A DNA stretch of 64,000 nt from Blattamonas nauphoetae (GCA_033064195.1 JARBJD010000031.1:342389-406388), one strand, 5' to 3'; positions 10,247-23,001 are shown, numbered from the stretch's first letter. Notes: generated from the sequence alone by a model not told the origin. Translations and numbers: made by a program.

Positions 10247-10632
10247 CAGTCATTCCGGCTTCCGGTACTTGGGTCTTAAATAAAATAAGAAAGGGGTGAT
10301 CAATGAGAACGAGCTATCAATTCCAGGGCTTTACTACATGTACGACTAAATTGCTAAATGTACGACTGGGGGTTGAATGTTCAAATCCCCCTTTGTTCAT
10401 TTTTTATGAAACACTGTTTTGGAAACTATTATTCTCGTCGTGAAGCACTGTTTACTGAAGTGAAAAGTCAACGAGGAATGTGGTACGCGAGGATCCTATG
10501 ATCTGGCCCATTATGAATGATTGTCCGGCACAGTTGAACACTGGAGAGCCGCAATCATGTGTGAAAAGGACTTCAATCACCCGATGTGTGTGTATTTTCA
10601 CTGTTTTTCAACTTTTCTATCTTATAAGGTCC

Positions 10633-13418
10633 TCAGGTTCCTTGTCTCACACGATAAAATGAAAGATCAAAAAAAACAAGATGATGAAACAATTCATCAT
10701 CAACTAATATCAATTTTTCCTTACTCTTCCATCCGTCTAAGGCGACCACTCCTCTTCTCCTGCCAATCGGCTCCCTCAACGGACATCTCGTCACGATCGG
10801 GAGTGTAGGTGACTGCCTGATTCTGGGAGATGTCTGAAGAGTGAAGTGTGTGCGTTCCTGTGTGGGAGAGGAGTGTGTCGGTGAGGTGTGGAGAGAGGTG
10901 TTGATCGGACTGCGTGCGATTGAGTGCTGCGTCGAGGTGAGTTTCAGAAGAGGCGGAACATTCGAGTTCGTCGTGATGGACGATGGAGTGACGGCGGGGC
11001 GGAGTGGGTGTTTGTGGGCAGTGTCCCGAGAGGCGACTGTTGCAGACTTGTTCCGAGGCCTGTTCGGGGATGACGCTTGGAAGGACACTCGTCGGCGGTC
11101 CAAATGCGAAGACGGCCTGTGTAATCTTCAGAGCTGCTTTTCACTTCCAGTCTTTGCCCAGCGCAGGGCATACACCGACGAAGGTGGGTAGTTCCTGTCG
11201 ATCTCTTCGACGGTGTGGTCTGCAGCGTCATGCCCGATCGGGCACGGAGCGTGCAGACTGACGATGCCGGGTTGTGTCTGCTGCGGGATGGTTCGTGTCT
11301 GCTTGTCGTCGGTGTGGACAGCCGAGTTTGGGTCGTAAGGCGGGTCGACGTGGAAGTCGAACAGGAACTTGTTGAGTGGGCGGAGGGAGCGCAAGAATTG
11401 GGTGTCGTCTGGCCGCGGTGATGGGAGGGGTGTGGTTTTGGTGAGCTGTCGCTTCTTCGGCGTCCTTTTGTGGCCTTTCCGAGTGCCACGCGAGGCTGGT
11501 GATTTGGACGCGTTTCGGCCGATCGAGAGGAGTCTTTCGCGACGCTCTTTTCGCGCCCTCTTCTCGTCCTCCACCAAATCCATCGCGTGCTTCAGTTTGG
11601 AGAAGACTCCCGAATGCTCATGCGATTTGAAGCGCGCCTGCTGAGCAGCACTGATCTCTTCTCCTGAAGCCCGCAGACGGTCGAGCCTGTTTTTTCGGTC
11701 TGCGCTTCGTCGAGATTCCTCGTCGGCTCGCCTTTGCCTCTTTGAGAGGTGTTGCGGACGCATCGTCGGCGAGTGAGACTTCGGGTGTGGAAGCCTCCTG
11801 GCGAGGATCGGACTCAGCATTTTGGTTGTCGTCTGCTAGCTCGATCGATGATGTTCGCGTCTCAGCAGAGACTGGCCGCACGAGGCTGCTGAGTGGACGT
11901 GCGAGAGACTGGATTCCTTTGAACTCAAAATCCTTCACGATTTGAGCAGCGCGTTCGATGGTCAAGTCTGGCGAGTGCGGCTGTGAGTCGGGGTCGAGGA
12001 CGACGTGTGAGACGGTCCGCTGCGGGGCAGGTGGACTGTGCTGTTCGGACTGAGACAGAAGGGAGGGGATCTCCTCCGAGTCGCTGTGGGGTTCGGCTGG
12101 CCTCTCCTCAGACTCCTCTCCAGTGCCAGCATCGAGTGTTCGTCTCCGCATGAGAGGGTCTGTCGAGAGGTCTGATGTGAACGAGGTGTCGAAGTGGGTG
12201 TCGAAGTGCGTGTCGCTGTTGGTGTGTTGGTGCATGCTCGGTGTTTCGTTTCCGAGTGAGAGCCAATCATCCGTGTTCACGCGAGGGAGACTTGGTGTGG
12301 GTGCTTCGACGGGTTTTGTTGGTTGTGGTGTGTCCTGCTTCGGTTCTGGCTCGACTGGACTCCGATTGGTGTTGGCCTTTGGAGGGTGGACAGACTTCGC
12401 GCCTGGTGCGATATCGTCCAGCGACAGGGCAGCCATGACCATGACAGCGCGCCGTGTGGAGTCTGGGCGAGTGAGCTGCTTGGGTCTGTCTGGGTCGGGG
12501 GAGGTGGTTGAGAGGTGCAGCGGGGGCACGAACTGAGCGGGGAGTGTTTGAGCAAAGTTGGGTTCTGTTTGTCGGGTGAAGCTGCGCGACGTCTGCGGAG
12601 AACTGGATGCTCTGTCAGGCGGCCGGGCGTGGGAGGTTCCGTCGAAGTGTGTCGTTTTGATGCGCTCGAGCTCCCTCTCCACCCCCGCCAGCCCGTCCAT
12701 CCGCTGCTGCCTGCTTCGGCGGAGGGTGTCGGTGATGACTTCCCCCCACTGGTACCCCCCAGCCACGCGCAGCAGGATCGACGAGCTCCGCATTTCGTGG
12801 ACGACTGTGTTGTCGTCGATCACATCCGCTTCAGTCCTCCGATCGCTCCCCTGTGACTCCCTCACCTTCATCATGACTGTCAAATGATTGGCAGGACGCT
12901 GTACTCCAGGAAACGGCATGTGAACATTAAAGAGGAATGGTGATACTGTCGAAAGTGGGAAGTTAGCGTTCCGATCGACTGAATCGCGAGGTCTTGGGAC
13001 TGGGTTTGGTGTTCGTGGTGGTGACAACGTTCATGTGATAAAAGGAGTTGTTTGTTGAACATTTGATCGTTGTGTCGAGGACAATCCATCGTGGAATGTG
13101 TTGAGTGTAGTGGAGGGCTGAGTATGGTGGAAGGAGGGGAGGAGCTTCGACGAAGGTGAGTGATTGACGAAAGGAATGAGAGGCGAAGTTGGAGTGGCTG
13201 GATATTTCTGTGAACTTGTCGAGTGGCAGACTTGGGTGGAGGGGAAGACGTAGAGAACGATCGGAGGAGAGAACGGCGAAGTCGAAGCGAATATATGGAA
13301 AGGGCAGGGATTGGATCAGCAATGAAGGGGAGGACGAGGTGTGATTTAGTCGGAGTGACCCGAACCAGCAGTCACTCACAACCATCCCACGTCGACTAAC
13401 GAAGAATGGAACTCCCAC
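10633..13418 (-). pseudogene. gene carried by G1, unknown Ser/Pro-rich and basic protein
   Basis: Minus-strand coding sequence in at least four successive open pieces: 13418-12960, 13027-11760, 11820-11128 and 11103-10633. Recognisable stretches include an N-terminal part (HMPFPGVQRPANHLTVMM, VAGGYQWGEVITDTLRRS), a long acidic Ser/Pro-rich middle, and a charged helical part (DEESRRSADRKNRLDRLRAS, FSKLKHAMDLVEDEKRARKE) followed by a basic Pro-rich tail. The middle join near 11760 needs a 1-base shift; the join near 11110 could be a 28-base intron (GTGAAA...ACACAG). No known domain is seen. It fills most of G1, so it is probably a transduplicated cellular gene. Whether it is expressed cannot be seen. 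Confidence 0.5.
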
Positions 13419-14089
13419 CCAACCACCACTCCTCCACTTTCAAACGACACTCCTTCAATCAAAGAAAACGAGAGTGTCAATCGTCCATCTTCCCTCATCC
13501 ACACAACACTTCTCTTCGCTCTACAGCTCATCGATGACATCCTCAGTTCATTTCCCTTCATCTTTCCATCTTTCGAGATTGTGATGAATCTGATCTCGGA
13601 TTTATCGTTCGTGCGAGAGAGACGATGAACTGTATCGAGGAAGTTAATGAGATCATCAGAAAGTCCTTCAAGTTGATGATACTCTCCTCAAACGGGTCCA
13701 CTTACTCGTTCTGATGTTCATGAAAGGGCATACATCACCAAGCCCTTCCTTGAGACAGACTGGGTGATGTGAAGGAATTGGGGGATCATCCTGCTTTTCT
13801 TCAGCATCTTCGGAGATCAGTGCTGACAATCGTTCGTGAATCCACCAGCCACATCCTTGATATTGTCTTTTTGTGATGAAACCATGTTTGTGACAGCGAT
13901 CTTACTTTCAGTTTCAGTGTTGGTCTGATATGGTTTCAATCGACTACGAGCTGATTTACAGGAGATAAGAGTGAATGAAATCGAAAATAAAACTAACTAT
14001 GAGAGGTATGGAAGAAAGTGATATGTTTTTGTGAATCAGATTCACCATGAACTTGGATCACGAGTGCGTTCACGAAAAGAAGCATCCTG
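13419..14089. other. G1 interior without a gene
   Basis: A short minus-strand frame (13561-13376) is low complexity. 13560-14089 is AT-rich with no frame, repeat or hairpin that I can support. Confidence 0.4.
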
Positions 14090-14386
14090 AGTTAACTTTT
14101 GGAGATAAAAATGAGAGAAAGAGATACAAAAATAAGCAGGGAGTTTGAGAAACACTTTTTAGATGCCATATCAGTGCTCCTTTTCCTGTCTGATCGATCT
14201 TTCTATTCACGATGGGTCAGATCGGAACAAACTCGTCCAAACTTCACCTCCATCACTTTTCACTTTGAGAGACAGTTTCTATCGAAAAAAGGAATATATT
14301 CAGAAAATCAACAGCAAACAAGAATAACCAAAGTGGGAATTGAACCTTCAACTCTCAGTCGTACATTTAGCAATTTAGTCGTACAT
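14090..14386. repeat. G1 right TIR (inner part)
   Basis: Reverse complement is similar to 10326-10620: the duplicated GTACGACT 10-mers, a GGTTCAATTCCCAC box, and GATCTGACCCATCGTGAAT against GATCTGGCCCATTATGAAT. It is more diverged than the match between the G1 left and G2 right ends. It is cut by P after GTACAT at 14386; the outer 12 bases lie at 20079-20090. Confidence 0.7.
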
Positions 14387-14410
14387 CAGTCGGCGAGGTA
14401 ATTGGTATTA

Positions 14411-15712
14411 AGTGCTAAGACTTTTTTCAAAGGGCAAATCAAGCTCATTTCACTGAATCGTGTTAAATTAGTCTAGTGAATACGTTGAAGTTCAATTAAT
14501 GGTGGAATAGAATTACATACGTGAATTTCAAGTTGAAAGAATTACTACATGCAAAGGAGACAACAACCGCTTGAACCCGATCGAGTGGAAAAATGATGAT
14601 TTGAACGGGTTGATTAGTGAAGTGAGGTGTTCACAATGTGAAAACTTCGATTAATGATGATCATATTATCGGGGTGGCGGGAAAAACTTGGGCGGGCTCT
14701 TAGTCGATTCTGGCACTATTTAGCTTAATTATCACTTCATACAGTGCCTTTACATGTTTCCTATTTTCAAAAAACACCAAGTAAAAAAATCATAGTGTCC
14801 TGACCAGAGAGAACAGCGAGGTGAAAGATCAGATCTGAACGACTATGACTCTTTTTCTCAACAAAATGGAAAATTTCAGACATTTAGACTAATTTACACT
14901 CATTTCAGAAGAAGATGTAGCAATTGAATCAATACATGACAGGGAAATGTCATCTGTTTTTTTTCCAGAATCGTGATGATCTTCCTTCCTTTGTCGTCAA
15001 TTCGGAGTTTGATCTCCCAGCCAGTCATTGAACTGGCTGTAGCTTCTGTCCAGCACGGTGATTAAACATATCCTGATGAATAATGACCAAGATCCTGAAA
15101 ACAACGTCGATGATCGAAAAAAATTGCAATTCAGTGTTTATATTCAGATTCCTTTGAATACGGGAGGAGTAATGAGAAAACGGCAAGAAATACAAACCAG
15201 TCTGGTTTTATCCCTGAATCAACGATGTCGTGTTTCACCGCTTGATCATAACGTCAGATGTGATGATTGGCACTTTCCACGATGCCCCGTGCATTCATGA
15301 AGGGGGTCGATTCGTTTCATCCTGAAAAAGATGACGTGACAATGGCGATTCTCAAACAGAGTTAAAAATCTCGATGATATTTCCCTGTCATGTATTGATT
15401 CAATTGCTACATCTTCTTCTGAAATGAGTGTAAATTAGTCTAAATGTCTGAAATTTTCCATTTTGTTGAGAAAAAGAGTCATAGTCGTTCAGATCTGATC
15501 TTTCACCTCGCTGTTCTCTCTGGTCAGGACACTATGATTTTTTTACTTGGTGTTTTTTGAAAATAGGAAACATGTAAAGGCACTGTATGAAGTGAAAATT
15601 AAGCTAAATAGTGCCAGAATCGACTAAGAGCCCGCCCAAGTTTTTCCCGTCACCCCGATACCGTCAAGTTGAAATTGTGTGTGATCTGCCCTTTGAAAAA
15701 AGTGGTAGCACT
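14411..15712. mobile_element. X: small TA-inserting MITE in the P left arm
   Basis: Inverted ends AGTGCTAAGACTTTTTTC and AGTGCTACCACTTTTTTC continue as CAAAGGGCA(A/G)ATCA. TA flanks both ends (14409-14410, 15713-15714), and the undisturbed copy of this site exists in the right arm of P, which proves the insertion. Without Z it is about 310 bp and non-coding. The TA duplication suggests mobilisation by a Tc1/mariner-type transposase, not present here. Confidence 0.8.
14669..15658. mobile_element. Z: foldback element with ~286-bp TIRs, inside X
   Basis: Left arm 14669-14955 and right arm 15373-15658 are near-perfect inverted copies. Ends read TCGGGGTGGCGGGAAAAAC (one mismatch, TCGGGGTGACGGG, on the right). 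TA flanks both sides (14667-14668, 15659-15660). The 417-bp loop contains a short frame at 15058-15300 without recognisable content. It is the innermost and therefore youngest member of the G1 nest. Confidence 0.85.
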
Positions 15713-15757
15713 TACAGTCCTTACCTTGGGTCGGCATGTCCTCCCCCGAAAACCCGT

Positions 15758-15782
15758 GTCCTATCATAGGACACGGGCTTTC
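15758..15782. repeat. Y1 subterminal hairpin
   Basis: Perfect palindrome built on GTGTCCTAT-CATAGGACAC with CCC/GGG at its base. The same 25-mer is at 33572-33597 in Y2, each time followed or preceded by a TAATTA and GGCG/GCGCC segment at the same distance. Confidence 0.85.
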
Positions 15783-16039
15783 GGAGCTTAATTAGGCGAT
15801 GGGAGGGTTTTGTCTACAAAGCATGAAAATGATGTCAAATAAAGTGGTACCCTTTGATTTGAAACACAGACTACATTTTCACATCCATTTTGGATGAATT
15901 AGATACGAAAAGGGTGGCTGAGATTTGATCAGATCTGTCAAAATGATTATGGTCCGATCAGTGTCGTGATTCGACAAAATACATTTCTTTCATCACAAAC
16001 ATCACATGATGGAGAAATTTACAAGACAGAAGTGGGAAA

Positions 16040-18044
16040 TTGATGAATGTGAGATCAGGGATAGTCCAGATGAAAGAGATCAGAGCCACCAACAATGCAG
16101 ATTGTATCTCAACATGTGCAACGGCTATTTCACTCCAATGGTCAATGGTGTCTTTTCTCTGCCTCCACTCATCCTCTTCTTACGCTGGGCCATTTCCTTC
16201 CTCTCCTTCACACACTTCTCCGTCGGCACCTGTGATCGCCTCAAGTTTGTCGGTTGTACGATCTCGCTCAGATAAGCCGCGAAATTAGTCGGAAGTGAGT
16301 GTGATCTGTCTAATATTCTCGTCGAGCTACGGTGGAGTAGCGTCAGGGTGCGGAATGACGGGATGAGTGTGATTGGTTTGGGATTCTGCTTAATCTCCCT
16401 TGTCTTGTTCAACATTGTCTTTTTCAGTTCGCTTTCCTTCTTTCTGTCCTATTTCTGTCGTTGTTATTTTGTTCTCCGCATCACTGAGCCCTTCCGCCAC
16501 TCGTCTTTTCGCATGCCTCTTCGCCTCATTCAAACATCTCCTTCACCCTTTACCACATCCCCCACTTCACCCACACCTTCCACACTGCATTTTTTGGTCA
16601 TTGCTAGTTAAAATCGGCAACAAGTGTCCCAATGTGAATGCGGCGTTGGAGAGTGTGTTGATTCCTTTTCATCCCTCCTCCTAGGCAAAGCGAGATTCTT
16701 AGCATTTCTTTCATTTCGTTGGATTGGTACTGAAGAGGGTGAATATGAAGAGAGATGGCGGAGACCAGCAAAAGTGCAAGATGACAACATGGTGGAGCGA
16801 GGAATAAAGGAGCTTGTCGAGGAAGAATAACGATGGCCTCTATAAATGACTCGGAGCGAGGAATACAGACTGAACCTGTGTATGTTGAATTGTCAATTCA
16901 GTCAAGGAGAGAGGCGGATTGATCTTGGGGACGATCATGTGAAACAAAGAGACTTATCGGATGTCAATACGAATGAGGCGTATTCGTTGCAATTGGAGAG
17001 TGTAGATGAACACGATCTGTCGAGAGAAGCTGATTTAGACAAGGTTTGCGTTGGTAAACTGGAGATGAGTCGGATCGAGACTTTGGGGTCGAGCTACGGA
17101 CTGTCCGGAGAGACGTGCATTTTTGTCAACAATATTGTGTGTAAAGCTTCGTTTGGTTGGTTCTTTTCGACGAGAGATGACTCTTGTTGTGAATGAAGAA
17201 TTGACGACGAAGGTTTGGGAATCTGATCTTTTGATGTGGCCACGGAGAGGATGTTTGTAACAGACAAATTCCAAAGATTGAACATTGGTTTCATTGAATC
17301 AGTCTTGCTGTGAAGAAGATCCGACGGCGACGATCCGAAGAAGTGTTGGATATGATCTAATACGAAAAAGAATAACCAAAAAGTGATTGAAATGGAAAAC
17401 ATACAGGTCGGGCCGGAAGTTAAAGGAAACCGTTTGCAGTTTGGAGGAGTGAGACTCTGGCGTTTCGAATTGAAATGATGTGACAAAGTCATGGTCATAG
17501 TGTCTCTTATATGTCGATAGAAAGAAGTAATTGAGCAATAACGGGGTCTGAATAACCAAGGAGATCATTGTGACGAAGCGAAGGGGGAGGAAGGAAGGAT
17601 GAACTGAAGAAATGATGAGATCATGAGAAGATGGACGGAGGAAGTGGTTCATAAAAAATTGAGTGGTAATCAGATGATGAAAGGAATATAGGAAGAGGGA
17701 AGTCGCACACTTCGATTTCCGAACACCCATTAAACCCCACATATGTTGGCGATGTCGAAGGAGCCTCGGTTGAGTTGACCATCATGGCTGATGAGAGAGA
17801 AAAGAGGGAGGCAGGATGGACTGAAACGAAAGAGAAAAGAAGAGGGGAAGAGAAGTGCTTCAGAATGAGAAGAGGTCAAACTTTCTTTCTGTTGGGGGTG
17901 TGTACTGGCTAGAACCCGACTCAATGGTTCTTTCGAGGATGCCCTCTGCTTGTATCCCATCTGAATCTTTCGCTTTTCTTGTTCATTCCAATCTCTTTCC
18001 CAGAACGTCTCAGCAGGACTATCATGAAGGGGTCTGTCATCCAT
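16040..18044 (-). pseudogene. membrane-protein gene carried by Y1
   Basis: Coding sense is minus, shown by protein-level similarity with Y2 in matching frames. A segment at 17274-17035 (IKRSDSQTFVV, VISRRKEP, SLDPTHLQFTNANLV) pairs with Y2 SKRSETESFTV, LLSRRKDS, NIHSIPLQFTNLPLV. A C-terminal part at about 16310-16160 (LPTNFAAYLSEIVQP, EKCVKERKEMAQRKKR) pairs with Y2 DKCAKEREEEA. A hydrophobic segment at 17742-17450 (TSLFLYSFHHLITTQFFMNH, SVHPSFLPLRFVTMISLVIQ) pairs with Y2 ATFLFIYFMPQLF. An intron ending CTCATCAG precedes MMVNSTEAPSTSPTY near 17790. The frame is interrupted several times. Probably a captured host multi-pass membrane gene; function unknown. Confidence 0.5.
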
Positions 18045-20204
18045 CTCTCCCTTCTATTCTTCTTCATCCTTTCTAGTATTGTGATCCTGTCATCAACTCA
18101 AATTATCTTTTCTCTTTGAATGTTGCCTTTTCAACCCTCTCCAACAGGTCTTCCTGTCTCTTGTGGAACTTCTTGTCTCAATTGAGGAATCTATTCTTGA
18201 TCAAATCATTTAGAGAGGTAAATATGATGATAAACAATACAATAAGAGCAGACTTGTCCCTTCATTTACTCAACTTTCTTCTTAGTTCGGATTCTTCAGT
18301 GGTCATCTCTATCACAAGATCTGTGGTCTAAAACATGAGAGTGAGAAAAGTTTATTTACAATAACGAGAAAAGAGCAGACAGGGTTCATCTCCGAACCAG
18401 TCTCCAGACATGAAAGTGTCATTTCGATGATTTGAGTGGGCAATTACCAAAATGTTGGTTTGATAGGACAGATCGGGCCACCATAGGACACGATAGGACA
18501 GGACAGGACAATTGTCCTCCCTCGATTTTATTGCGAAATTGTGACGCAAGTATTGTGAATGCGTCAAATACCTTCCATGTCCTATGGTTTGAGCCCAATT
18601 CAGAATTGTCCTATCATGTCCTATGGTGGGCAGATCGACCCCGTTTGGACAACTTTCGCGATTTTTGTCAAAATAGGGTGAAAAAACACAATAAAAATGA
18701 TTCTAAAACAGAAAATGTGCATTGTTATCTCAACTTTCTCCTCATTTTTCGTTTCGAGTTTTCACTGACGGACGAAGCAAGTGGTTGGTTCAATTCTTGT
18801 CATCGTCACTTTTATCCAAATTGTCCTCCTCTTTTTTGCTGTCCTGTAGGACAGGACAAGAAGGACATGCCGACCCAAGGTAATACAGTCCTTTTCAAAA
18901 AGATGTTCAACTGGTTCAAAAATGTGATCAGCTGTTTCAAAAAGATGGCTGATCGACTCGATACTATCACCCATAATACTGATTTTCCTCTCCTGACCAC
19001 TTTCCACACCTGACTCATCTCTTTTTGTAAATGTAAACATGAACAGATAGTGGCATGAAAGATGGTCTGTCTTATTTTTCGCGAAAAATGTGCACATTTT
19101 GTCGAGATTTTCTGACCACTTTTTTCATTCCTGTTTTTGTTCTCATTATTCATCTTTCTCTCCCGCAGAACAAAATCCTTGATTAATACGCAATATTAAT
19201 GAGCTGTCCGCTTTTTGAACAATGTAACAGTCGTATTCTCAGATATCCCTTCTGAGATCGATGAAATGGACGTTGTGACGTAACTATGGATTGAAACTGC
19301 AACACACAGCGATATGAGAGAAAGCGAGAAGAATATATCGACTTGGAATGTGTGATCAAGTCCACAGAGGGATATTAGCAGTGTTTTGATGGTGTGAACA
19401 GTTCCGATCTTGAAGTTGTGAACAACTGATCAATTTGCGAGAACTAATTGATATATCTGCCTAATATGATGAGAATAAGAGAGAACACACGTGACAGTCA
19501 GATTATTGTTCGGTGATTAGAGACAGACAGATGGAGGGTTTCGAGATTGATTTTGAGCTGATAGTTGCTTCTCCTACCAGATAATAATTCGTACCAAGAT
19601 CTATGGACTGAGATTATGAATGTGAATGTTTTGAAAATATCAAAAACTCGCATACATTCTAAATAGTCGACCCTGATTGATTGCGATCGACGATTCGGAG
19701 AATATGCATGGCGGAATACCAGAAACACTAGACACACAATAAAATGTAGTGTTAAAATAGGATTTTGTTCTGCGGGAGAGAAAGATGAATAATGAGAACA
19801 AAAACAGGAATGAAAAAAGTGGTCAGAAAATCTCGACAAAATGTGCACATTTTTCGCGAAAAATAAGACAGACCATCTTTCATGCCACTATCTGTTCATG
19901 TTTACATTTACAAAAAGAGATGAGTCAGGTGTGGAAAGTGGTCAGGAGAGGAAAATCAGTATTATGGGTGATAGTATCGAGTCGATCAGCCATCTTTTTG
20001 AAACAGCTGATCACATTTTTGAACCAGTTGAACATCTTTTTGAAAAGGACTGTAATACCAATTACCTCGCCGACTGATGTAGTAAAGCCCCAATTCCATT
20101 TCTATTTATCATTCTTCAATCAAACAGCTAGGCTTGTCTGACCGGCCAAAAATGCCGGTCAGTGTCAGTGGCCAATTTTTCAAAGGGTCTGATCTTAGCT
20201 TCAC

Positions 20205-22250
20205 AATCGAGGTTACGGTGATGGAAGTCTTTCCACATTCTACTTGCCTTCTGGTGGCCTCCATCGCAGTGGTGAAATGAGCAGTTGAACTCGAACATCT
20301 TTCACAAGAATCGATCGAACGAAACCGAATTCTTGCTGAAAAGGAGCGCGAAAAGGCGGAAACAAGCAAGATGCTTGAAGAAGAGAAGCTCATCGAAGAA
20401 AAACTGAACGAAGAATCGCAAACAATCGGTGACACATCTTCAACGACGCAAAGTGAAACTTCCTGTTCTCATCCAGCTGAACTGAAAGATGATACCGAAC
20501 CGCTGAAGCAGTCCATGGAACAGGATCAATCTCAACCAGAATCTGGCAACGAGACACTGCTCCAGACGGTGGACCACGTTGGTGGTGATGAGGGTATGGA
20601 GAATGTCGAGATTCAAGACTTTATGGTCACGATCAAGAACCTTTGGAGACAGCCACTGTTGCACCTCAAAATCCGACTGACGTCGACACTGAAATAGAGG
20701 CACTTCCGATCTTCCCTCCATCAGAATCATCGACTATTCCCATCCTCCACACCGTTCAAGCAGGACAGCCAGATCATGATGAGATTCTGACTCGAACAGC
20801 TCATTTTCTTGCTCGGACGACTCTTCACACGGGAGAGCAAGAAACACACGATATCGACGACTATGCTGCAATAAAAGGTGAAGGTGCAGGGAATCTCGAT
20901 TACTTGGAGGATTTGTGTCTTTCCGACGAGAGCAGTTCGACCTTATCAGAATCACTCTCCGAATGGGCTCTTGACGCCGAAATCAATCAACTCCACAGCC
21001 GACACACTCTCTTCTTTCGAACAACCTTGATAGTCCGCCTTTCATGCACACTATCCCCGACTCAAATGATCAGTTTATCATGAACTCAGGAATCGCGCTC
21101 AACGGACCGATATTGTCTCGACCAGACGATATTTTACATCGAATTGTGATGGAACTGCCGAAACAGAACAAAACAGAGGAAAGGAAGGAGGATGTCACTA
21201 GAAGCCTACAGATCATTGATCGGATGGTTGAGAATTCGTTGAAACAGGATTTGCTGGCAGATGCGCCCGAAAATCGGGACCCAACCAACGGAATCAGAAG
21301 ACGAACCCACACAACCAGAAACTGAAGAGAAGTCCACACTTCAGGCCATCCCTGCCTCGAAACCCAAATTCGACGAGAACTTCCTCTCCTCCTCGGAATC
21401 TCGGCTTCCATGCAACGCGCTTGACATGGTCGAGCTGGAGCTGACCCGACAAGCTTATTTTGTTCCCGATGTCGACGCGTCTTTTTTCCAGCCTCAAACA
21501 CCATCTCACCACGCTCTTCTATCCAGTCCGTCACTCGCTGGCCATCCACTGTCCACATCGCCTCCATCTGCACCTCAAACGAACCAGCACAAGCACGAAC
21601 TGCCGCAACGGGTGCTCGCTCGTCTACAAACCCTTCCTCCGGTCTCCACTCCGATTCCGATGGAAGCGATGGCTCAGTGGTCCATGTTCATGTTTTCGTC
21701 GTCGTCTCTTCAGATGAAAGTGATGAAGGGATTTGTGGATTTAGAGGACTATGTAGGAGTTGGACTCGACTGAGCGAAGGGAGCCAGCGGTGAAGAGCTT
21801 CTTTGCGAGGCAGGAAGAGAAGAAGGACAGCCAATCGTCAGCTCTGGCTCAATCGCCGCCAGACTTGTCTTTTTAGTCCGTCACCCAACGCGACTCAAAT
21901 TGCTTCGCTCAATCGTCCATCTATCCTCGTTTCTCAACCAATCACCTCACAACAATCTCTTCTTTCACAACCACACTCACGCCCAGTCTCACTCCAACAA
22001 CCTCTCTTCCCACAGCCCCTCTCTCGCCCTCTCCCACTCCCTCCCGTCCACCAGATGCAGCTCCCGCCGCAAGTGACTTCTCTCGACACCCAAATTGCGC
22101 AGATACCGCAGTCGTACAGTTTGCATTCTTCATCACAACCAACACAACAAGGCAGAGTGTCACTGACTCTGGAGGAGTTGGAAGCAAATCTGAGACAGAA
22201 GCCAGCAGGGTTCTCGGGGATGGATGGATATGGAGGGCGAAGCCAGTGAA
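20205..22250 (+). pseudogene. cellular gene fragment captured by the hAT element
   Basis: Successive open pieces in changing frames. A TGA at about 20278 precedes a coiled-coil stretch (SIERNRILAEKEREKAET, MLEEEKLIEEKLNEESQT). Then come acidic Ser-rich parts (TDVDTEIEALPIFPPSESS; YLEDLCLSDESSSTLSES), a helical segment (RSLQIIDRMVENSLKQDLL), Pro/Ser-rich sequence to 21773, and a Gln/Pro-rich end to 22246. Frame changes lie near 20690, 21060, 21300 and 21780. It is on the opposite strand to the transposase and has no similarity to transposon proteins, so capture of host sequence is the simplest reading. Family unknown. Confidence 0.5.
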
Positions 22251-23001
22251 AACGCAAAGCAGAGAAACGTGTCCAGAACACTCTCAGCCAATGATTCTCT
22301 ATTTGAGGAGGAAATCGTTCCATTTTTTCACACTTCATTCAAAATGTTCTTTTTCCTTCGCCCAAACTCTGTTTTTCAAAAAAAAACGTCAATTGGAGAA
22401 AACAAGATGGTGAAATGAAGAAACAACATATGATTCACTTGCTGTGAAAGGCCACAGCCAGTTCATAGAGAATCTGGTCAGGTAACATCTTCCTGCGGGA
22501 AGGAGTGAAGGTTCGCTTGATATGTGAGAAGTACCTCTCACATTCAATTTCAGAAGCAACAATAGCTCCCAGCGTTAGTGCACAGTCGCATAAAGCTACA
22601 GCCTTTGAATCTTCACGATAGTGTCGCCAAAACGTCTGGAATCGATCAACGGTTATCTTATCCGAGAGAGATTCTTCGTGGTTGATCCACACATCAAATT
22701 CCTCAGCCAGTCGTGGATGAAGTGTCCCGAAGAGTGAGTTTGCTGTGATCGTTAGTCCCTCATGTATTTCGGTGTTGAATGACCTCAGGTTGGATAATAC
22801 CTCAAGACCTGGAGCACGTGGAAGTTGGTCCGGCATATTTTCATCAGACATACTATCTGAACCAGATGATGCCACGATTGGGATTTTGCATCCAGTTTTA
22901 ACTGGTTTCATATGGCGTTGAGGAGGAGTGTATATAATTTCTGAGATGATTGTGCCGAATAGTGCTTTTCTGTTCTGAGTGATTGGATGGTGCGAAGGTG
23001 G

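Larger units (their letters stand above)
15721..18883. mobile_element. Y1: 3.16-kb element with 8-bp TSD carrying a membrane-protein gene
   Basis: Ends TTACCTTGGGTCGGCATGTC, inverted at 18864-18883. TSD TACAGTCC at 15713-15720 and 18884-18891. The intact site is visible in the other arm of P. Subterminal regions hold many copies of TGTCCTAT in both orientations, probably transposase binding sites, and a hairpin CCCGTGTCCTATCATAGG... at about 15758-15782 followed by TTAATTAGG. Sister copy: Y2 (30466-33626, inverted), with the same length within 2 bp and about 85-90% identity over ~430 bp at the TGTCCTAT-rich end. The 8-bp TSD and repeated subterminal motifs suggest hAT; no transposase is present. 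Confidence 0.85.
14387..20076. mobile_element. P: foldback element with ~315-bp TIRs, inserted in the G1 TIR
   Basis: Right TIR is 19762-20076. Left TIR is the same sequence inverted but in three pieces, 14387-14410, 15713-15720 and 18892-19183, because X and Y1 are inserted in it. Ends read CAGTCGGCGAGGTAATTGGT. The flanking AT (14385-14386, 20077-20078) is a possible 2-bp TSD, since the intact G end has a single AT at this point. Own length is about 1.2 kb with a 580-bp loop (19184-19761). P encodes nothing recognisable; frames in the two arms are mirror images. Like E0, it begins CAGTC with a 2-bp duplication. Confidence 0.8.
10326..20090. mobile_element. G1: long-TIR Pack-type element (with nested P, X, Z, Y1)
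   Basis: The ends read GGGCTTTACTACATGTACGA (left from 10326) and its inverse (right, split between 14335-14386 and 20079-20090). An 8-bp TSD CAATTCCA flanks it at 10318-10325 and 20091-20098. Inverted similarity extends about 250-300 bp inward, diverged between the two ends; the left end is much closer to the right end of G2. Own length without P is 4.07 kb. Long TIRs, an 8-bp TSD and a captured gene are the hallmarks of Mutator-like Pack elements, but no Mutator transposase is present, so the superfamily is inferred. Inside each TIR is a duplicated 10-mer ATGTACGACT. Confidence 0.8.

Noticed and set aside
10247-10273. The CAGTCATTCCGGCTTCCGG sequences at 10247 and 38496 as ends of two separate elements
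   Set aside because: Removing the four TSD-bounded insertions brings them together as a 398-bp element, so one element is the simpler reading.
10290-10400. tRNA gene suggested by GTTCAAATCCCCC near 10385
   Set aside because: No matching acceptor and D-arm at tRNA spacing; the box is part of the G TIR.
16348-16684. Plus-strand hydrophobic proteins in Y1 (and 33054-32656 in Y2)
   Set aside because: Similar between copies, but the opposite strand shows better peptide conservation and a charged C-terminus; treated as shadow.
18762-20141. Identical frames of 108-118 codons at 18762-19153 and 19785-20141
   Set aside because: Mirror copies in the two arms of foldback P; no sign of coding.
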